Assembly (NCBI RefSeq): GCF_005281835.1
Contig: NZ_RZIS01000012.1
Span: 48,195 to 112,194, forward strand
Origin: Vibrio profundi
Lineage (GTDB): Bacteria > Pseudomonadota > Gammaproteobacteria > Enterobacterales > Vibrionaceae
Direction: 5' to 3'
DNA length: 64,000 nucleotides
A program made the position numbers and the translations under genes. The notes beneath the pieces are model-generated. The model saw nothing but the letters and a program-made list of their open reading frames with translations, did not search any database and was not told where the DNA came from. Shown here piece after piece: positions 52,534-60,861 of this stretch (position 1 is its first letter; the number at the start of each line of letters is the position of its first letter).

Positions 52534-53134
52534 CCGGAATAAGGGGGATCGTAATATACAAGTGATGTAACGTGAGGAACCCAGCAGGGATTTGCACAAT
52601 CAGTGAGATGATCGAGCTAAAAACAAAAAATGCCGATAAGTTACCACGCAGTTGATTCGCTTCCTGGTGTTGCAACAATAGCGCCATAGGTGGCCCGCCA
52701 ATCGCAGAGCTTGTACCGAAGAAGCCTGAAAAGAACCCAGCAACGCCCATTCGCATTGGAGTTGGCTCAATTCTAAATGGTAATAGGCTCACGATTACGG
52801 CAAACACCACTAGGAATCCAAGCCACAGTGACAATACGTTAGTGGATACCATCACCAATAAAACACCACCCGCGAGTGAGCCTGGTACTCGCCCAATCAG
52901 TGCCATTTTTAGCCCACCGATCGAGATATTTTCGCGATGTTTCATGGCGTTCAATATCGAAATGAATAAGGCTACGATACAAATAGGGGCCGGGACGTAA
53001 TCGGGTGAGACTAAGAACAATAGCGGAGCCGCGACAATCGCTAAACCAAAACCGATAGCGGTTTGTACAAATGAGCCTATAAAGATAAGGGCAATAGCGA
53101 TGAGAGCGGTTTGATCCAAGTAATCGGTGAGCAT
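52400..53134 (-). CDS. TauE/SafE-family sulfite/organo-anion exporter
   Basis: A 244-aa membrane protein with about eight TM helices. IALIFIGSFVQTAIGFGLAIVAAPLLFLVSPDYVPAPICIVAL and the second-half repeat GVAGFFSGFFGTSSAIGGPPMALLLQH are the twin TauE motifs. Members export sulfite, sulfoacetate or other small anions, or import some organic acids. The final 44 codons are duplicated downstream. ATG 53134; no clear operon partner. Confidence 0.9.
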   Translation of the reverse strand: MLTDYLDQTALIAIALIFIGSFVQTAIGFGLAIVAAPLLFLVSPDYVPAPICIVALFISILNAMKHRENISIGGLKMALIGRVPGSLAGGVLLVMVSTNVLSLWLGFLVVFAVIVSLLPFRIEPTPMRMGVAGFFSGFFGTSSAIGGPPMALLLQHQEANQLRGNLSAFFVFSSIISLIVQIPAGFLTLHHLYITIPLIPASWLGYKLAMLTTQSLPKEKIRIGALALCSISGFTAIWQGLSVA

Positions 53135-53174
53135 GGCATTGGTCAGATAAAGAGCGAGTGGATATTACTATAAA

Positions 53175-53215
53175 GTAAAAGCCCGCGAGTGGCTTAAATA
53201 TTTATCGCGGGCGTT
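53175..53215 (-). terminator. Terminator of the 112-aa protein gene
   Basis: 8-bp stem GCCCGCGA/TCGCGGGC (53181-53188 with 53205-53212), long AT loop; the minus strand continues with TTTTAC. It lies between the 53310 gene and the TauE gene on the minus strand. Confidence 0.65.
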
Positions 53216-53309
53216 CAATAATGTTCTGAGGGCACGGAAGCTTAATTCACGTTTACTTGGAGGATATAGCTCGTCAGCGAGTTAAGTCGTAGCCTTAAAA
53301 TATATCGCT

Positions 53310-53648
53310 TTAAAACATGTAGCGATGAATCCCTGATTTGACCATGTCTTGGACTAAAACCTCTTCTTTAGAGGAATACGTCTCGTGGAACTCCTCATTT
53401 TTCAGGAGGGTAGATTCGCCATTGACCTTTATGAGCAGTGAAGTGTTGTCAGAAATCGACAGTTTGTAGCCGATAAGGTGCGAAGAATACATTCCATTCG
53501 TTTCGAATTCTTCTGTAATTGTGTGCAAGTTGTGTACGCGGTGATTCTTAATACCGTCATTAAAATAGACCGCACCTTTAAGCAGCGATGCGTCTTGTTC
53601 AAATTGACGGGCCATGACTAATGCTGACTCTATATTGAAAATGATCAC
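53310..53648 (-). CDS. Hypothetical 112-aa protein
   Basis: A small soluble protein, not recognised. It alternates strands and polar turns (GAVYFNDGIKNHRVHNLHTITEEFETNGMYSSHLIGYKLSISDNTSLLIKVNGESTLLKNEEF), suggesting a compact beta fold. The GTG start at 53648 has GGGAGACAAAAC upstream, a good ribosome site, and the gene ends at a terminator, both supporting a real gene. The 18+18 palindrome lies 38 bp upstream. Confidence 0.65.
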   Translation of the reverse strand: MIIFNIESALVMARQFEQDASLLKGAVYFNDGIKNHRVHNLHTITEEFETNGMYSSHLIGYKLSISDNTSLLIKVNGESTLLKNEEFHETYSSKEEVLVQDMVKSGIHRYMF

Positions 53649-53685
53649 GTTTTGTCTCCCTCTCTCTGCTTTACAAACAATCTAA

Positions 53686-53724
53686 CGCACAAATAAACAG
53701 AATGAAATTCTGTTTATTTGTGCG
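53686..53724. repeat. Perfect 18+18 palindrome
   Basis: Arms 53686-53703 and 53707-53724 are exact complements around a GAA spacer (CGCACAAATAAACAGAAT). It lies between the end of the MFS gene and the start of the 112-aa gene, both minus strand. As RNA it makes an 18-bp hairpin with a three-base loop, but with no T-tract on either side, so either a bidirectional 3'-end structure or a protein operator. Confidence 0.95.
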
Positions 53725-53758
53725 TGTAACTTTTGCAGGGTGAGAGAAAAGTACGGTG

Positions 53759-54976
53759 TTACTGGGTAACGGCGACTAACCGGGATACAGGTTTATCATT
53801 GATTGGGAAATGGATCAGCGCTGCAATGAAAGCTAATACGACTGTCGACCACCAAATTGGTTCGTAAGAGCCGTAGTAATCGTAGATACGGCCGCCCACC
53901 CAAGCACCAAGAAAGCTGCCAACTTGATGCGTGAAGAAGACTAACCCATATAATGTGGATAGATATCGAGCACCAAAAATTTGTCTAACTAGGCCGGATG
54001 TCAATGGCACGGTTCCTAACCAGCAGAAGCCGATGGCTCCACCAAATAAAGCCGCAGTAGATCCGGTTACGGGTAAAGTGACAAAAGCTGCAATCACGGC
54101 TGTACGTACAAAGTAGAGCGCAGACATGACGTGACGTTTACTGTATTTGTCTCCCATGACTCCCCAAAAATAAGACCCAAATATATTAAAGATCCCTACA
54201 TAGGCAAGCGCCATGGCTGCACTGCTGGCAGGTAAATTTTTGTCTGCTAGATAGCTTGGGAGGTGAGTAGCAATGAACATTACATGGAAACCACATACAA
54301 AGAATCCAGCGTGGATTAACCAGTATCCTTTGTGAGAAAACGCTTCGCGGAGTGCCTCTTTTAGGGTTTGCGTATCTTGGGTTTGCTGTGTGGCTTTGTT
54401 ACTAGTGCTAGGTTTTGGGGCTCGCATAAAGAGTGCAAATGCGATCATCAGGCAGCATAAAACCGCGAATACCTGCCATGCACTTTGCCAATCAAATTCG
54501 TTAAGCATGAACTGTGCACCAGGAATGACGGCAAACATACCGAAGGATCCAGCCGCAGTCGTTAAACCGAAGGCTTTGGCCGCATGTTCAGCTGGGACTA
54601 CTTTTGCAACTGCACCCAACACTATAACGTAGCTGGTCGCGCTTAAGCCTAGCCCGATTAATGCTCCTAGCGAAAAGTACAAAACGCTGGATTCAGTCGT
54701 TAGGGAAGTGAGCAAAAGCCCTAAGCCATAGGCAATTGCCCCGGTGATGATTATTTTCCTTGCTCCCCATTTATCTGCAGCCATGCCGACAAAAGGTTGA
54801 AACACGCCAAAAAGCAGGTTCTGCAACGCGATTGCAAAACTGAAGAACTCTCTGCCAGTTCCAAAATGTTCTGAAATAGGCATCATGAAAATACCAAATG
54901 ACTGCCTGATCCCTAGGCTAATAATTAGTGTGCCGATCCCTAGCCATACAAGTAAAGGAAAACGAAAAATGCTCAT
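53759..54976 (-). CDS. MFS transporter
   Basis: A 405-aa 12-TM major facilitator. The motif between TM2 and 3 reads GMAADKWGARKIIITG, and SLGIRQSFGIFMMPISEHFGTGREFFSFAIALQNLLFGVFQPFVG is the start of the monocarboxylate/oxalate-formate (OFA)-like group. A His-rich micro-protein gene lies 15 bp upstream on the same strand. The substrate is unknown; a metal or metallophore is a guess from that neighbour. Confidence 0.88.
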   Translation of the reverse strand: MSIFRFPLLVWLGIGTLIISLGIRQSFGIFMMPISEHFGTGREFFSFAIALQNLLFGVFQPFVGMAADKWGARKIIITGAIAYGLGLLLTSLTTESSVLYFSLGALIGLGLSATSYVIVLGAVAKVVPAEHAAKAFGLTTAAGSFGMFAVIPGAQFMLNEFDWQSAWQVFAVLCCLMIAFALFMRAPKPSTSNKATQQTQDTQTLKEALREAFSHKGYWLIHAGFFVCGFHVMFIATHLPSYLADKNLPASSAAMALAYVGIFNIFGSYFWGVMGDKYSKRHVMSALYFVRTAVIAAFVTLPVTGSTAALFGGAIGFCWLGTVPLTSGLVRQIFGARYLSTLYGLVFFTHQVGSFLGAWVGGRIYDYYGSYEPIWWSTVVLAFIAALIHFPINDKPVSRLVAVTQ

Positions 54977-54991
54977 TTGTACGCTCTTAAA

Positions 54992-55171
54992 TTAGTGATG
55001 GTGTTCGGAAGAATGTTGGTGCTCGTGACCAGACTGTTGGTGGCATCCGCTGTTAATTGCATGCTGAGCGATCAGCTCTAGAAGTGGCTTGCTGTGATGA
55101 ACAATAATCAAGCTTAGAACCAGCAGAATGATCATTCGAGTCAGTTGTGCCAATAAGGATTGAGAAAACAT
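54992..55171 (-). CDS. 59-aa membrane micro-protein with His-rich tail
   Basis: Read directly from the sequence: one TM helix (about 13-27, MIILLVLSLIIVHH) then a cytoplasmic or periplasmic tail ending CHQQSGHEHQHSSEHHH, with nine His and one Cys in the last 17 residues. This is a likely metal-binding tail for Zn, Ni, Co or Cu. AAAGTGA lies before the ATG. It precedes the MFS gene by 15 bp and is probably co-transcribed. No family is recognised. Confidence 0.65.
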   Translation of the reverse strand: MFSQSLLAQLTRMIILLVLSLIIVHHSKPLLELIAQHAINSGCHQQSGHEHQHSSEHHH

Positions 55172-55340
55172 GAGTCACTTTAAAAATGGTTACGAGTTTA
55201 GAAAGGCGCGCATCATAATGTTCACTCTGCTATGAAACAAATGACCATTTGTGATAAATGACATGCGTAATGTGCATAGATTCATTAATTAACCGGATAT
55301 CGTGTTATTGTGTTCACCCAATTTATAAAGCGGAGTTACT

Positions 55341-55787
55341 GTGAAAGTTTTTTCTATTTTGCTTATTAGAGCGATTGCTATGTTGGTGTTGGTAAAGAGC
55401 CTTTACGCTATCTTGCCGGCTTTGATGATGCCCAACTTTTGGCAGCAGCCAGTGAGTGCTATCGCTGCAACGATCTGTGGCTATGTTGTGATTCCAGTTG
55501 TGATATCGACATTGGTATTTTTATTTAGTCATTTGTTGTCGACGCTTTTATTACCTAAAAATCATGATGTTATTGAGGAAGTATCCACAACCCCATCGGA
55601 GTTGATGTTCGTAGGTACTTTTTTGATCGGTTTGTATTGGACGATTGAAGGGCTGGCCAAATTTGGCGGCCAGTGGATCTTGCATGGTACGACGAATTAC
55701 CAGGCTTTGATTGTCATGCTACTTGCTATTTTGGTGATGTTAACCAGTAAGAAAGTATCGACTTGGGCGGCAAAAATACCGTCATAG
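55341..55787 (+). CDS. Four-TM membrane protein of unknown function
   Basis: A 148-aa protein with hydrophobic segments near 5-25, 40-65, 88-107 and 123-140. The GTG start at 55341 has CGGAGTTACT upstream. Family not recognised. Divergent from the His-rich micro-protein. Confidence 0.7.
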   Translation: MKVFSILLIRAIAMLVLVKSLYAILPALMMPNFWQQPVSAIAATICGYVVIPVVISTLVFLFSHLLSTLLLPKNHDVIEEVSTTPSELMFVGTFLIGLYWTIEGLAKFGGQWILHGTTNYQALIVMLLAILVMLTSKKVSTWAAKIPS

Positions 55788-55960
55788 CGGTCTTTAGGTT
55801 CTAGTAAAACTTGGAGGTCGTAAAGATTCATTTACAAACTAATCAATAACTAGCCTGTACTGGCTTCTCGACATATTTATAAATTATCGGCATTTTATAC
55901 GCCGTTATTTTGTACTGCGTAACAACTAGGCGCAGGTAGTCATGGAAGTAAGGCTGTTCA

Positions 55961-56566
55961 ATGGATCAAGATCATAACCTCAGAGAAAACTTATTGGCGC
56001 TCGTACTTGGTAGTGCACTGGTTTCCTTAGGCGTCATATTTTTCAGTAAAGTCGGTTTGCTTACTGGGGGCACTGCAGGGCTCGCGATATTCTTGACGAA
56101 AGTCTCTGACTTTAGTTTCGGACAAGTCTTTTTCGCGCTTAATTTACCCTTTTACATTTTATCTGTAACGCGCATGGGCTGGCGATTTACGGTGAATACC
56201 TTCATTGCCGTGACTATCGTTTCATTGGCGGTGGACCATTTACACAATGTTATTCAAATTGCAGAAATTCATTCTTTGTATGCGGCATTGCTTGGTGGTG
56301 GGCTGATCGGGATAGGTATGCTGGTCATCTTTAGGCATAAGATGAGCTTAGGTGGCTTCAATATATTAGCGTTATACCTACAGGAGCGGTTTGGCATTCG
56401 AGCGGGTAAAATTCAGATGCTATTGGATTGCACCATTGTTGTGTTGTCTTTGTTTATCGTTGATATCCAATTGATTCTATTGTCCATATTAGGCGCTATT
56501 GCGACTAACTTGATATTGGCAATGAACCATAAGCCGGGACGATATCAACCTATCGTTCAACAGTAG
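55961..56566 (+). CDS. YitT-family membrane protein
   Basis: A 201-aa protein with five or six TM helices. NLLALVLGSALVSLGVIFFSKVGLLTGGTAGLAIFLTKVSDFSFGQVFFALNLPFYI is the YitT_membrane start, and RHKMSLGGFNILALYLQERFGIRAGKIQMLLD matches the second half. The usual C-terminal DUF2179 domain is missing, so it is the short form. Function unknown; terminated at 56578. Confidence 0.88.
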   Translation: MDQDHNLRENLLALVLGSALVSLGVIFFSKVGLLTGGTAGLAIFLTKVSDFSFGQVFFALNLPFYILSVTRMGWRFTVNTFIAVTIVSLAVDHLHNVIQIAEIHSLYAALLGGGLIGIGMLVIFRHKMSLGGFNILALYLQERFGIRAGKIQMLLDCTIVVLSLFIVDIQLILLSILGAIATNLILAMNHKPGRYQPIVQQ

Positions 56567-56577
56567 GTGAGACTGAA

Positions 56578-56606
56578 ACAAGCTAGCGTCAATGCTAGCT
56601 TGTTTT
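56578..56606. terminator. Terminator between yitT and sigZ
   Basis: 10-bp stem ACAAGCTAGC/GCTAGCTTGT (56578-56587 with 56594-56603), six-base loop, T-tract on the plus strand and AAACA on the other; serves the convergent genes. Confidence 0.88.
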
Positions 56607-56609
56607 GTA

Positions 56610-57182
56610 TTAACACTTAGAGCAGCGATCAGACTTGGCGTGGTAGTCGATGACGTTACCATGCTTATCGAGTGATAAATGACAGCACCCTTCAAACAAC
56701 TTTTTGAGTTCAGTCCGGCTTTTTTGCACTTGCGATTTTAGCGTGGAATAACTCACGCCATTTTTCGCGGCAATTTCTTTCTGGCTCTGCTTGTTTAAGT
56801 CTACTGCTTCAAGCAGTTCAGCTTGCTGAGCGGGCAACGCATTGATGAAAGGGCGAATACATTGTGCCAAATCGTGCTCAATATCAGACTCATTACTTTC
56901 AAACCACAACTCGTCAGCCTGAAGTTCATTGTCTCGTTGGTGACGAGCTCGCTTTCGGTAAAAGTCGATAATGGTGTGATTGGCCAATTGGAATAGCCAA
57001 GATTTCACACTTTCTGAGTCTTTGACCGCCCCTAAATTCTGATACGTTTTGATCAGTATTTCTTGTTGCAGATCGTCTACATCATCTTGGTTACTGACTT
57101 TTGAATACAGGAACGCTTTGATTGCTTTTTGGTATTCGCTCCAAATATCTTCGAAGTGCAATTCATTATTTGCAGTTTTCAT
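56610..57182 (-). CDS. sigZ: SigZ-like ECF sigma factor
   Basis: A 190-aa sigma-70 family protein. Region 2: SNQDDVDDLQQEILIKTYQNLGAVKDSESVKSWLFQLANHTIIDFYRKR; region 4: LPAQQAELLEAVDLNKQSQKEIAAKNGVSYSTLKSQVQKSRTELKKLF. A Cys-rich tail GCCHLSLDKHGNVIDYHAKSDRCSKC follows, as in SigZ proteins, and could bind a metal. ATG 57182 was chosen to align with SigZ; it overlaps the arsR end by 17 bases, and upstream in-frame starts are possible. Co-transcribed with the ArsR gene and opposite a Cu/Zn permease. Confidence 0.87.
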   Translation of the reverse strand: MKTANNELHFEDIWSEYQKAIKAFLYSKVSNQDDVDDLQQEILIKTYQNLGAVKDSESVKSWLFQLANHTIIDFYRKRARHQRDNELQADELWFESNESDIEHDLAQCIRPFINALPAQQAELLEAVDLNKQSQKEIAAKNGVSYSTLKSQVQKSRTELKKLFEGCCHLSLDKHGNVIDYHAKSDRCSKC

Positions 57183-57462
57183 CTGCGCAGCACTCATCTT
57201 GCAAGAAGCCAATTACCCCTTCTAAACATTGATACTCAGCAACACAAAATAATGTGCGGCCTTCACGGCGTTGCTTGATTAAGCCAGCAGACGCCAAGCT
57301 AGAGATATGATGGGACAGCGTCGAACCAGGGATCTCTAAGCGCTCTTGTAATCCGCCAACAGCAATACCTTGAAATCCGGCTTTTACTACTGCTTTGTAG
57401 ATAGAAAGGCGGGTTGGGTGCCCAAGTTCTTTAAGGGCTTTAGCAACAGTTTCTAATTCCAC
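57166..57462 (-). CDS. ArsR-family metal-responsive repressor
   Basis: A 98-aa winged-helix repressor: ALKELGHPTRLSIYKAVVKAGFQGIAVGGLQERLEIPGSTLSHHISSLASAGLIKQRREGRTLFCVAEY. Cys in helix-alpha3-type position is absent, but the C-terminal ECCADENCK has three Cys, probably the sensing site. The start is GTG 57462 with GAGGTTTACCT. Divergent from the SO_0444-type permease; a TTTCGATA palindrome lies in the shared region. Confidence 0.9.
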   Translation of the reverse strand: MELETVAKALKELGHPTRLSIYKAVVKAGFQGIAVGGLQERLEIPGSTLSHHISSLASAGLIKQRREGRTLFCVAEYQCLEGVIGFLQDECCADENCK

Positions 57463-57574
57463 AGGTAAACCTCACATATGATTATGTTTCGATAATAATG
57501 GAAATAATAAAGAAAGACAATATCGAGATAAATCCGATGAAAGTAAGTCATTGATCTTTAATGAAGTTGGAATT

Positions 57575-57596
57575 TATTTCGATATTTATCGAAATA
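57575..57596. promoter_or_regulatory. Probable ArsR operator
   Basis: Perfect palindrome TATTTCGATA-TT-TATCGAAATA lies just ahead of the permease -35. A further TTTCGATA half-site (about 57487-57494) and an ATATCGAGAT half-site (about 57520-57529) lie nearer to arsR. ArsR-type sites are AT-rich dyads of this size. Confidence 0.75.
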
Positions 57597-57600
57597 TTTA

Positions 57601-57628
57601 TTGATCTTGTGATTTATAATTCTATAAT
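57601..57628 (+). promoter_or_regulatory. Promoter of the Cu/Zn permease
   Basis: -35 TTGATC (57601-57606) and -10 TATAAT (57623-57628) with a 16-bp spacer, directly after the palindrome. Confidence 0.6.
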
Positions 57629-57705
57629 TCGAGAAAGGTAGAAATAAAGACTTCTATGTAAATCACGATGCGGAAAGAGCGACTTAAGTGGCTCGGGAGA
57701 AAGTA

Positions 57706-58791
57706 ATGACAACTGACTATATGACAATGGCGCGCGACGCATTAGACATGTTCGCTTTTTTGGCAACGGAACTGATCATACTGTTTTTAGCGATTAGCTA
57801 TATTGTAGGCGTTCTACAAGAGTTTTTAACACCTGAGAAGATCCAATCGATTTTGAGTTCTCGTAATGGTAAAGGCTATGTCGTCGCGGCACTACTTGGG
57901 GCGATTACCCCGTTTTGTTCTTGTTCGACCATCCCATTTTTGAAAGGTTTGCTGCGTGCAAGAGCAGGATTTGGACCTATGATGGTGTTCTTATTTGGTA
58001 GCCCGTTGCTGAATCCAGTGATCATTGGTTTGTTTGTGATCACCTTTGGTTGGAAAGTTGCGGTGTTTTATTTTGCTATCGCAATGACGGTTTCTGTCGT
58101 TGCTGGATACGCACTAGAGAAACTCGGTTTCGAACGTTACGTAAAAGCCGAAGCTTACCAAGCGGCGGAAGCGTCGAGTTGTGGATCAAGTTGCGGTGAA
58201 CCTAAGCCAGAAGCACAATCTTCTTGCTTGGATAACACTTGTGGCTCTAGTGATAAACCAGAACCAGTAATGGCAAAAAACTCATGCAGCGAGCAAGCCT
58301 CATGTGAAACTGAGGTGAAAGTGAGCGCGTGTTCAGTCGGTGGCAGCGTAGCGGCTGAAATGGTTGAAGCGAAGAAGCCGAATCGTTGGGTAAGAATCTG
58401 GCACTCTACATGGAAAGACTTTAAACAAGTGTTCCCATACTTAATGATGGGTATTGCGATTGGTTCGTTTATCTACGGCTTCATTCCAACCGATCTTATT
58501 GCACAGTATGCAGGTGAGGCGACTTGGTACGCCATCCCAGTAGCAGCAATCATTGGTATCCCATTATACATTCGTGCTGAGGCTGTAATTCCTTTAAGTG
58601 CAGCGCTGGTACAAAAAGGAATGGCATTAGGCTCAGTGATGGCGCTAATTATCGGTAGTGCGGGTGCGAGTCTAACAGAAGTGATTCTTTTGAAATCAAT
58701 CTTTAAGAATCAAATGATAGCGGCATTTCTTGCGGTAATACTGTCAATGGCGATTGGTGCAGGGTTCTTGTATAGCTATCTATTTGGTTAA
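57706..58791 (+). CDS. SO_0444-family Cu/Zn efflux permease (DUF318)
   Basis: A 361-aa permease in two membrane halves of about four TM helices each. The first half has the ITPFCSCSTIPFLKGLLRARAGFGPMMVFLFGSPLLNP signature, the second IPLYIRAEAVIPLSAALVQKGMALGSVMALIIGSAGASLTEVILLKSIF. Between them lies a ~70-residue soluble loop with seven Cys in CGSSC/CLDNTC-like pairs, a metal-binding linker typical of the SO_0444 family. ATG 57706 follows GGGAGAAAG. It should export soft metals when ArsR is relieved. Confidence 0.9.
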   Translation: MTTDYMTMARDALDMFAFLATELIILFLAISYIVGVLQEFLTPEKIQSILSSRNGKGYVVAALLGAITPFCSCSTIPFLKGLLRARAGFGPMMVFLFGSPLLNPVIIGLFVITFGWKVAVFYFAIAMTVSVVAGYALEKLGFERYVKAEAYQAAEASSCGSSCGEPKPEAQSSCLDNTCGSSDKPEPVMAKNSCSEQASCETEVKVSACSVGGSVAAEMVEAKKPNRWVRIWHSTWKDFKQVFPYLMMGIAIGSFIYGFIPTDLIAQYAGEATWYAIPVAAIIGIPLYIRAEAVIPLSAALVQKGMALGSVMALIIGSAGASLTEVILLKSIFKNQMIAAFLAVILSMAIGAGFLYSYLFG

Positions 58792-58816
58792 TTAACCCAT
58801 GACTTAGTTGTAAGGT

Positions 58817-58847
58817 TAAAAGAGCTCAAGGTAATTGAGCTCTTTTT
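58817..58847 (+). terminator. Terminator of the permease gene
   Basis: 11-bp stem AAAGAGCTCAA/TTGAGCTCTTT (58819-58829 with 58835-58845) with TTTTTC tail. Confidence 0.9.
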
Positions 58848-58869
58848 CTATTTGAGGCAGTGTGATTTG

Positions 58870-59787
58870 TTACTCAACAGCGAGTGTGAATTTAGTGCTA
58901 ATCGCATCAGTACGTAGGTGTTTGATGCTTTGGTAACCTTCGCAGCTGAAACAATCCAGCAGATGCTGCATAGAAGGAAACTTGACCACCGACACTTTAG
59001 CATCTTGATTTGGCCAATCTTGCTCAATAACGTTTACCGTTTGATTGGTATTTCCGACAACAACTGGCTCTGCTCCGTGAGCTTTAAAGATTGGCCCGCA
59101 TGCTTGGGCATATTCGATAAGTGATGGATGACCGTCTGGGTATAAGCTTGAAGCAATCAAGTAGGCCGGTTTAACGTCTACTTGGTATGCGCCATGAATA
59201 GCACGATATACATGGCCGTTTTGCTCACTAGTAAGGCTTGCTTGATAGTAGCTAGCCACATCGTTAGCAGGAATTCCCGTAGAGCTGTCAATTCCCCACA
59301 TATCCATAGTTTCTTTTACCATGCTTGGACTCACGGCATTGATTCGCTTGCCGTCTGTAAGCTCTAAAGCAACACTAGATACAAAAGCATTAATGGCAGC
59401 CGTACCCATGGAAATCGCGCTAACATCCGGCATTGCGTTAAAAGCTGCTTCACCAGACGTCAGTGTGATGCTCCCCCCATGATTAAGGTAGCGTAAACCA
59501 ATTCGAACTAAATTCACTTGTCCCATTACTTTGTTATCAAGAACGGTTTGAAAGTGCTCATCTGTCATTTCAGATAGCGCCCCCATCTGACCGTTACCAG
59601 CCATGCTAATTATGGCATCAACACTCCCAACAGTTTCAAACAAACTTTTAATAGAGTCTTGGTTTTCAATATTGACAGTAAGTTCGCCCTTACTATGACC
59701 AACCGCTATGACCTCATGTTCTTGGCTTAATTGTTGAACAACCGCGTTACCGATAACGCCATTAGAACCTATCGCTAAAATTTTCAT
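58870..59787 (-). CDS. SDR-DUF1330 fusion protein
   Basis: A 305-aa protein. Residues 1-203 are a short SDR (MKILAIGSNGVIGNAVVQQL cofactor loop, SMAGNG) and residues ~207-305 a DUF1330 domain (PAYLIASSLYPDGHPSLIEYAQACGPIFKAHGAEPVVVG...VSVVKFPSMQHLLDCFSCEGYQSIKHLR), a dimeric alpha/beta ferredoxin-like fold. In the SDR part the YxxxK motif is replaced by SAISMGTAA, so usual hydride-transfer chemistry is doubtful. ATG 59787 follows AGGAAAT; a longer frame to 59826 overlaps the dehalogenase stop. It is second in a pair with the haloalkane dehalogenase. Confidence 0.82.
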   Translation of the reverse strand: MKILAIGSNGVIGNAVVQQLSQEHEVIAVGHSKGELTVNIENQDSIKSLFETVGSVDAIISMAGNGQMGALSEMTDEHFQTVLDNKVMGQVNLVRIGLRYLNHGGSITLTSGEAAFNAMPDVSAISMGTAAINAFVSSVALELTDGKRINAVSPSMVKETMDMWGIDSSTGIPANDVASYYQASLTSEQNGHVYRAIHGAYQVDVKPAYLIASSLYPDGHPSLIEYAQACGPIFKAHGAEPVVVGNTNQTVNVIEQDWPNQDAKVSVVKFPSMQHLLDCFSCEGYQSIKHLRTDAISTKFTLAVE

Positions 59788-59801
59788 AGTTATTTCCTTT
59801 T

Positions 59802-60776
59802 TTAAAATTGAGTTTGTTGCAGCCAACGCGCGGTTGATTCAGCAAGTTGTGTGGATTGATCTTCCTGTAGAAAGTGAGAAGCGTTACCTATCGTTTGATG
59901 AGGTTGATTCGCTGCTCCTGAAAAATTGTTTTGGAACTTGAGGTCGTAGCCTTTGTCTGCCAAAAACGGGTCTTGGTCACTGAACAAAGTCAGTACAGGG
60001 TGTTTCCATGATTTGAGCGCGGCCCAATCAGCGTTCACTTCATTTAGCTCTGAGACGACGATTTCGGGCATTTTTCTTGGACCAGCGTAATAATCTGGAG
60101 ATGGAAACGGTGCATCGTAAGCGTGCATTTCTTCTTGAGTGAGCGGCTTAGTGGTTAACGCTTGGATGACTTCACCGATCTCCAATTGTGGTGCGTGCCT
60201 GAAATAGCCGGCCCAGTTTCCGTAATTGATTTTGTTCTTAAGAGTGGTAAGAGTGGGTGTGCCTGCAATGGACGCCAGAGCTTTTAGCACTTTGGGTACC
60301 ATAAACTTTTCTAAGCCCTTCATTTCAGCGAGCGCGGTATTAGAGAGTATGAGCCTAGACAGCCAAGTTGGTTCTTGAGCTAAAACTCGCAAACCAATCA
60401 TTCCCCCCCAATCTTGGAAAAAGCCAGAGGCATGTTGAATATTGAGCTGCTGTACGAATTCGTGCATCCATTTCACATGGTTCGCATAAGTATGTTCAGC
60501 TGAAGAAGTCGGTTTATCTGATTTGCCAAATCCGATCAGATCCGGAGCAATAACGCGATAACCTTCTTCGACTAGAAGCGGGATCATATGGCGGTATAAG
60601 TAGCTCCAAGAAGGCTGCCCGTGGAATAGAAAAATCGTCTTCGCATTTTCTTTTCCTTCGTCAACGTAGTGCATGCGCATCCCATCAACACTTAAATAGT
60701 TCGGTTGAAATGGGTAATCCACCAAGTTCTCGAACGCACTTTCAGGAGTTCGTAATGTGTTGGGCTTAATATTCAT
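59802..60776 (-). CDS. Haloalkane dehalogenase-like alpha/beta hydrolase
   Basis: A 324-aa protein aligned with haloalkane dehalogenase subfamily I (DhlA type). LFHGQPSWSYLYRHMIP gives the oxyanion loop, GFFQDWGGMIGLR the nucleophile Asp122 with halide-binding Trp123, VLTLFSDQDPF the acid (Asp267 or 269), and IGNASHFLQED the His301. A Trp in the cap (KINYGNWAGYF) sits where DhlA has its second halide-binding Trp. Asp instead of Ser at the elbow excludes ordinary esterases. It is cytoplasmic. Epoxide hydrolase is the alternative. Divergent from a LysR gene. Confidence 0.85.
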   Translation of the reverse strand: MNIKPNTLRTPESAFENLVDYPFQPNYLSVDGMRMHYVDEGKENAKTIFLFHGQPSWSYLYRHMIPLLVEEGYRVIAPDLIGFGKSDKPTSSAEHTYANHVKWMHEFVQQLNIQHASGFFQDWGGMIGLRVLAQEPTWLSRLILSNTALAEMKGLEKFMVPKVLKALASIAGTPTLTTLKNKINYGNWAGYFRHAPQLEIGEVIQALTTKPLTQEEMHAYDAPFPSPDYYAGPRKMPEIVVSELNEVNADWAALKSWKHPVLTLFSDQDPFLADKGYDLKFQNNFSGAANQPHQTIGNASHFLQEDQSTQLAESTARWLQQTQF

Positions 60777-60861
60777 AGATTGTCCTTAAGTGATACTTGA
60801 TTGGCTTAAGAACACTTTAGGTAAAATCTAGGTCAATAAAAAGCATAGCTTTTTGACTGCA

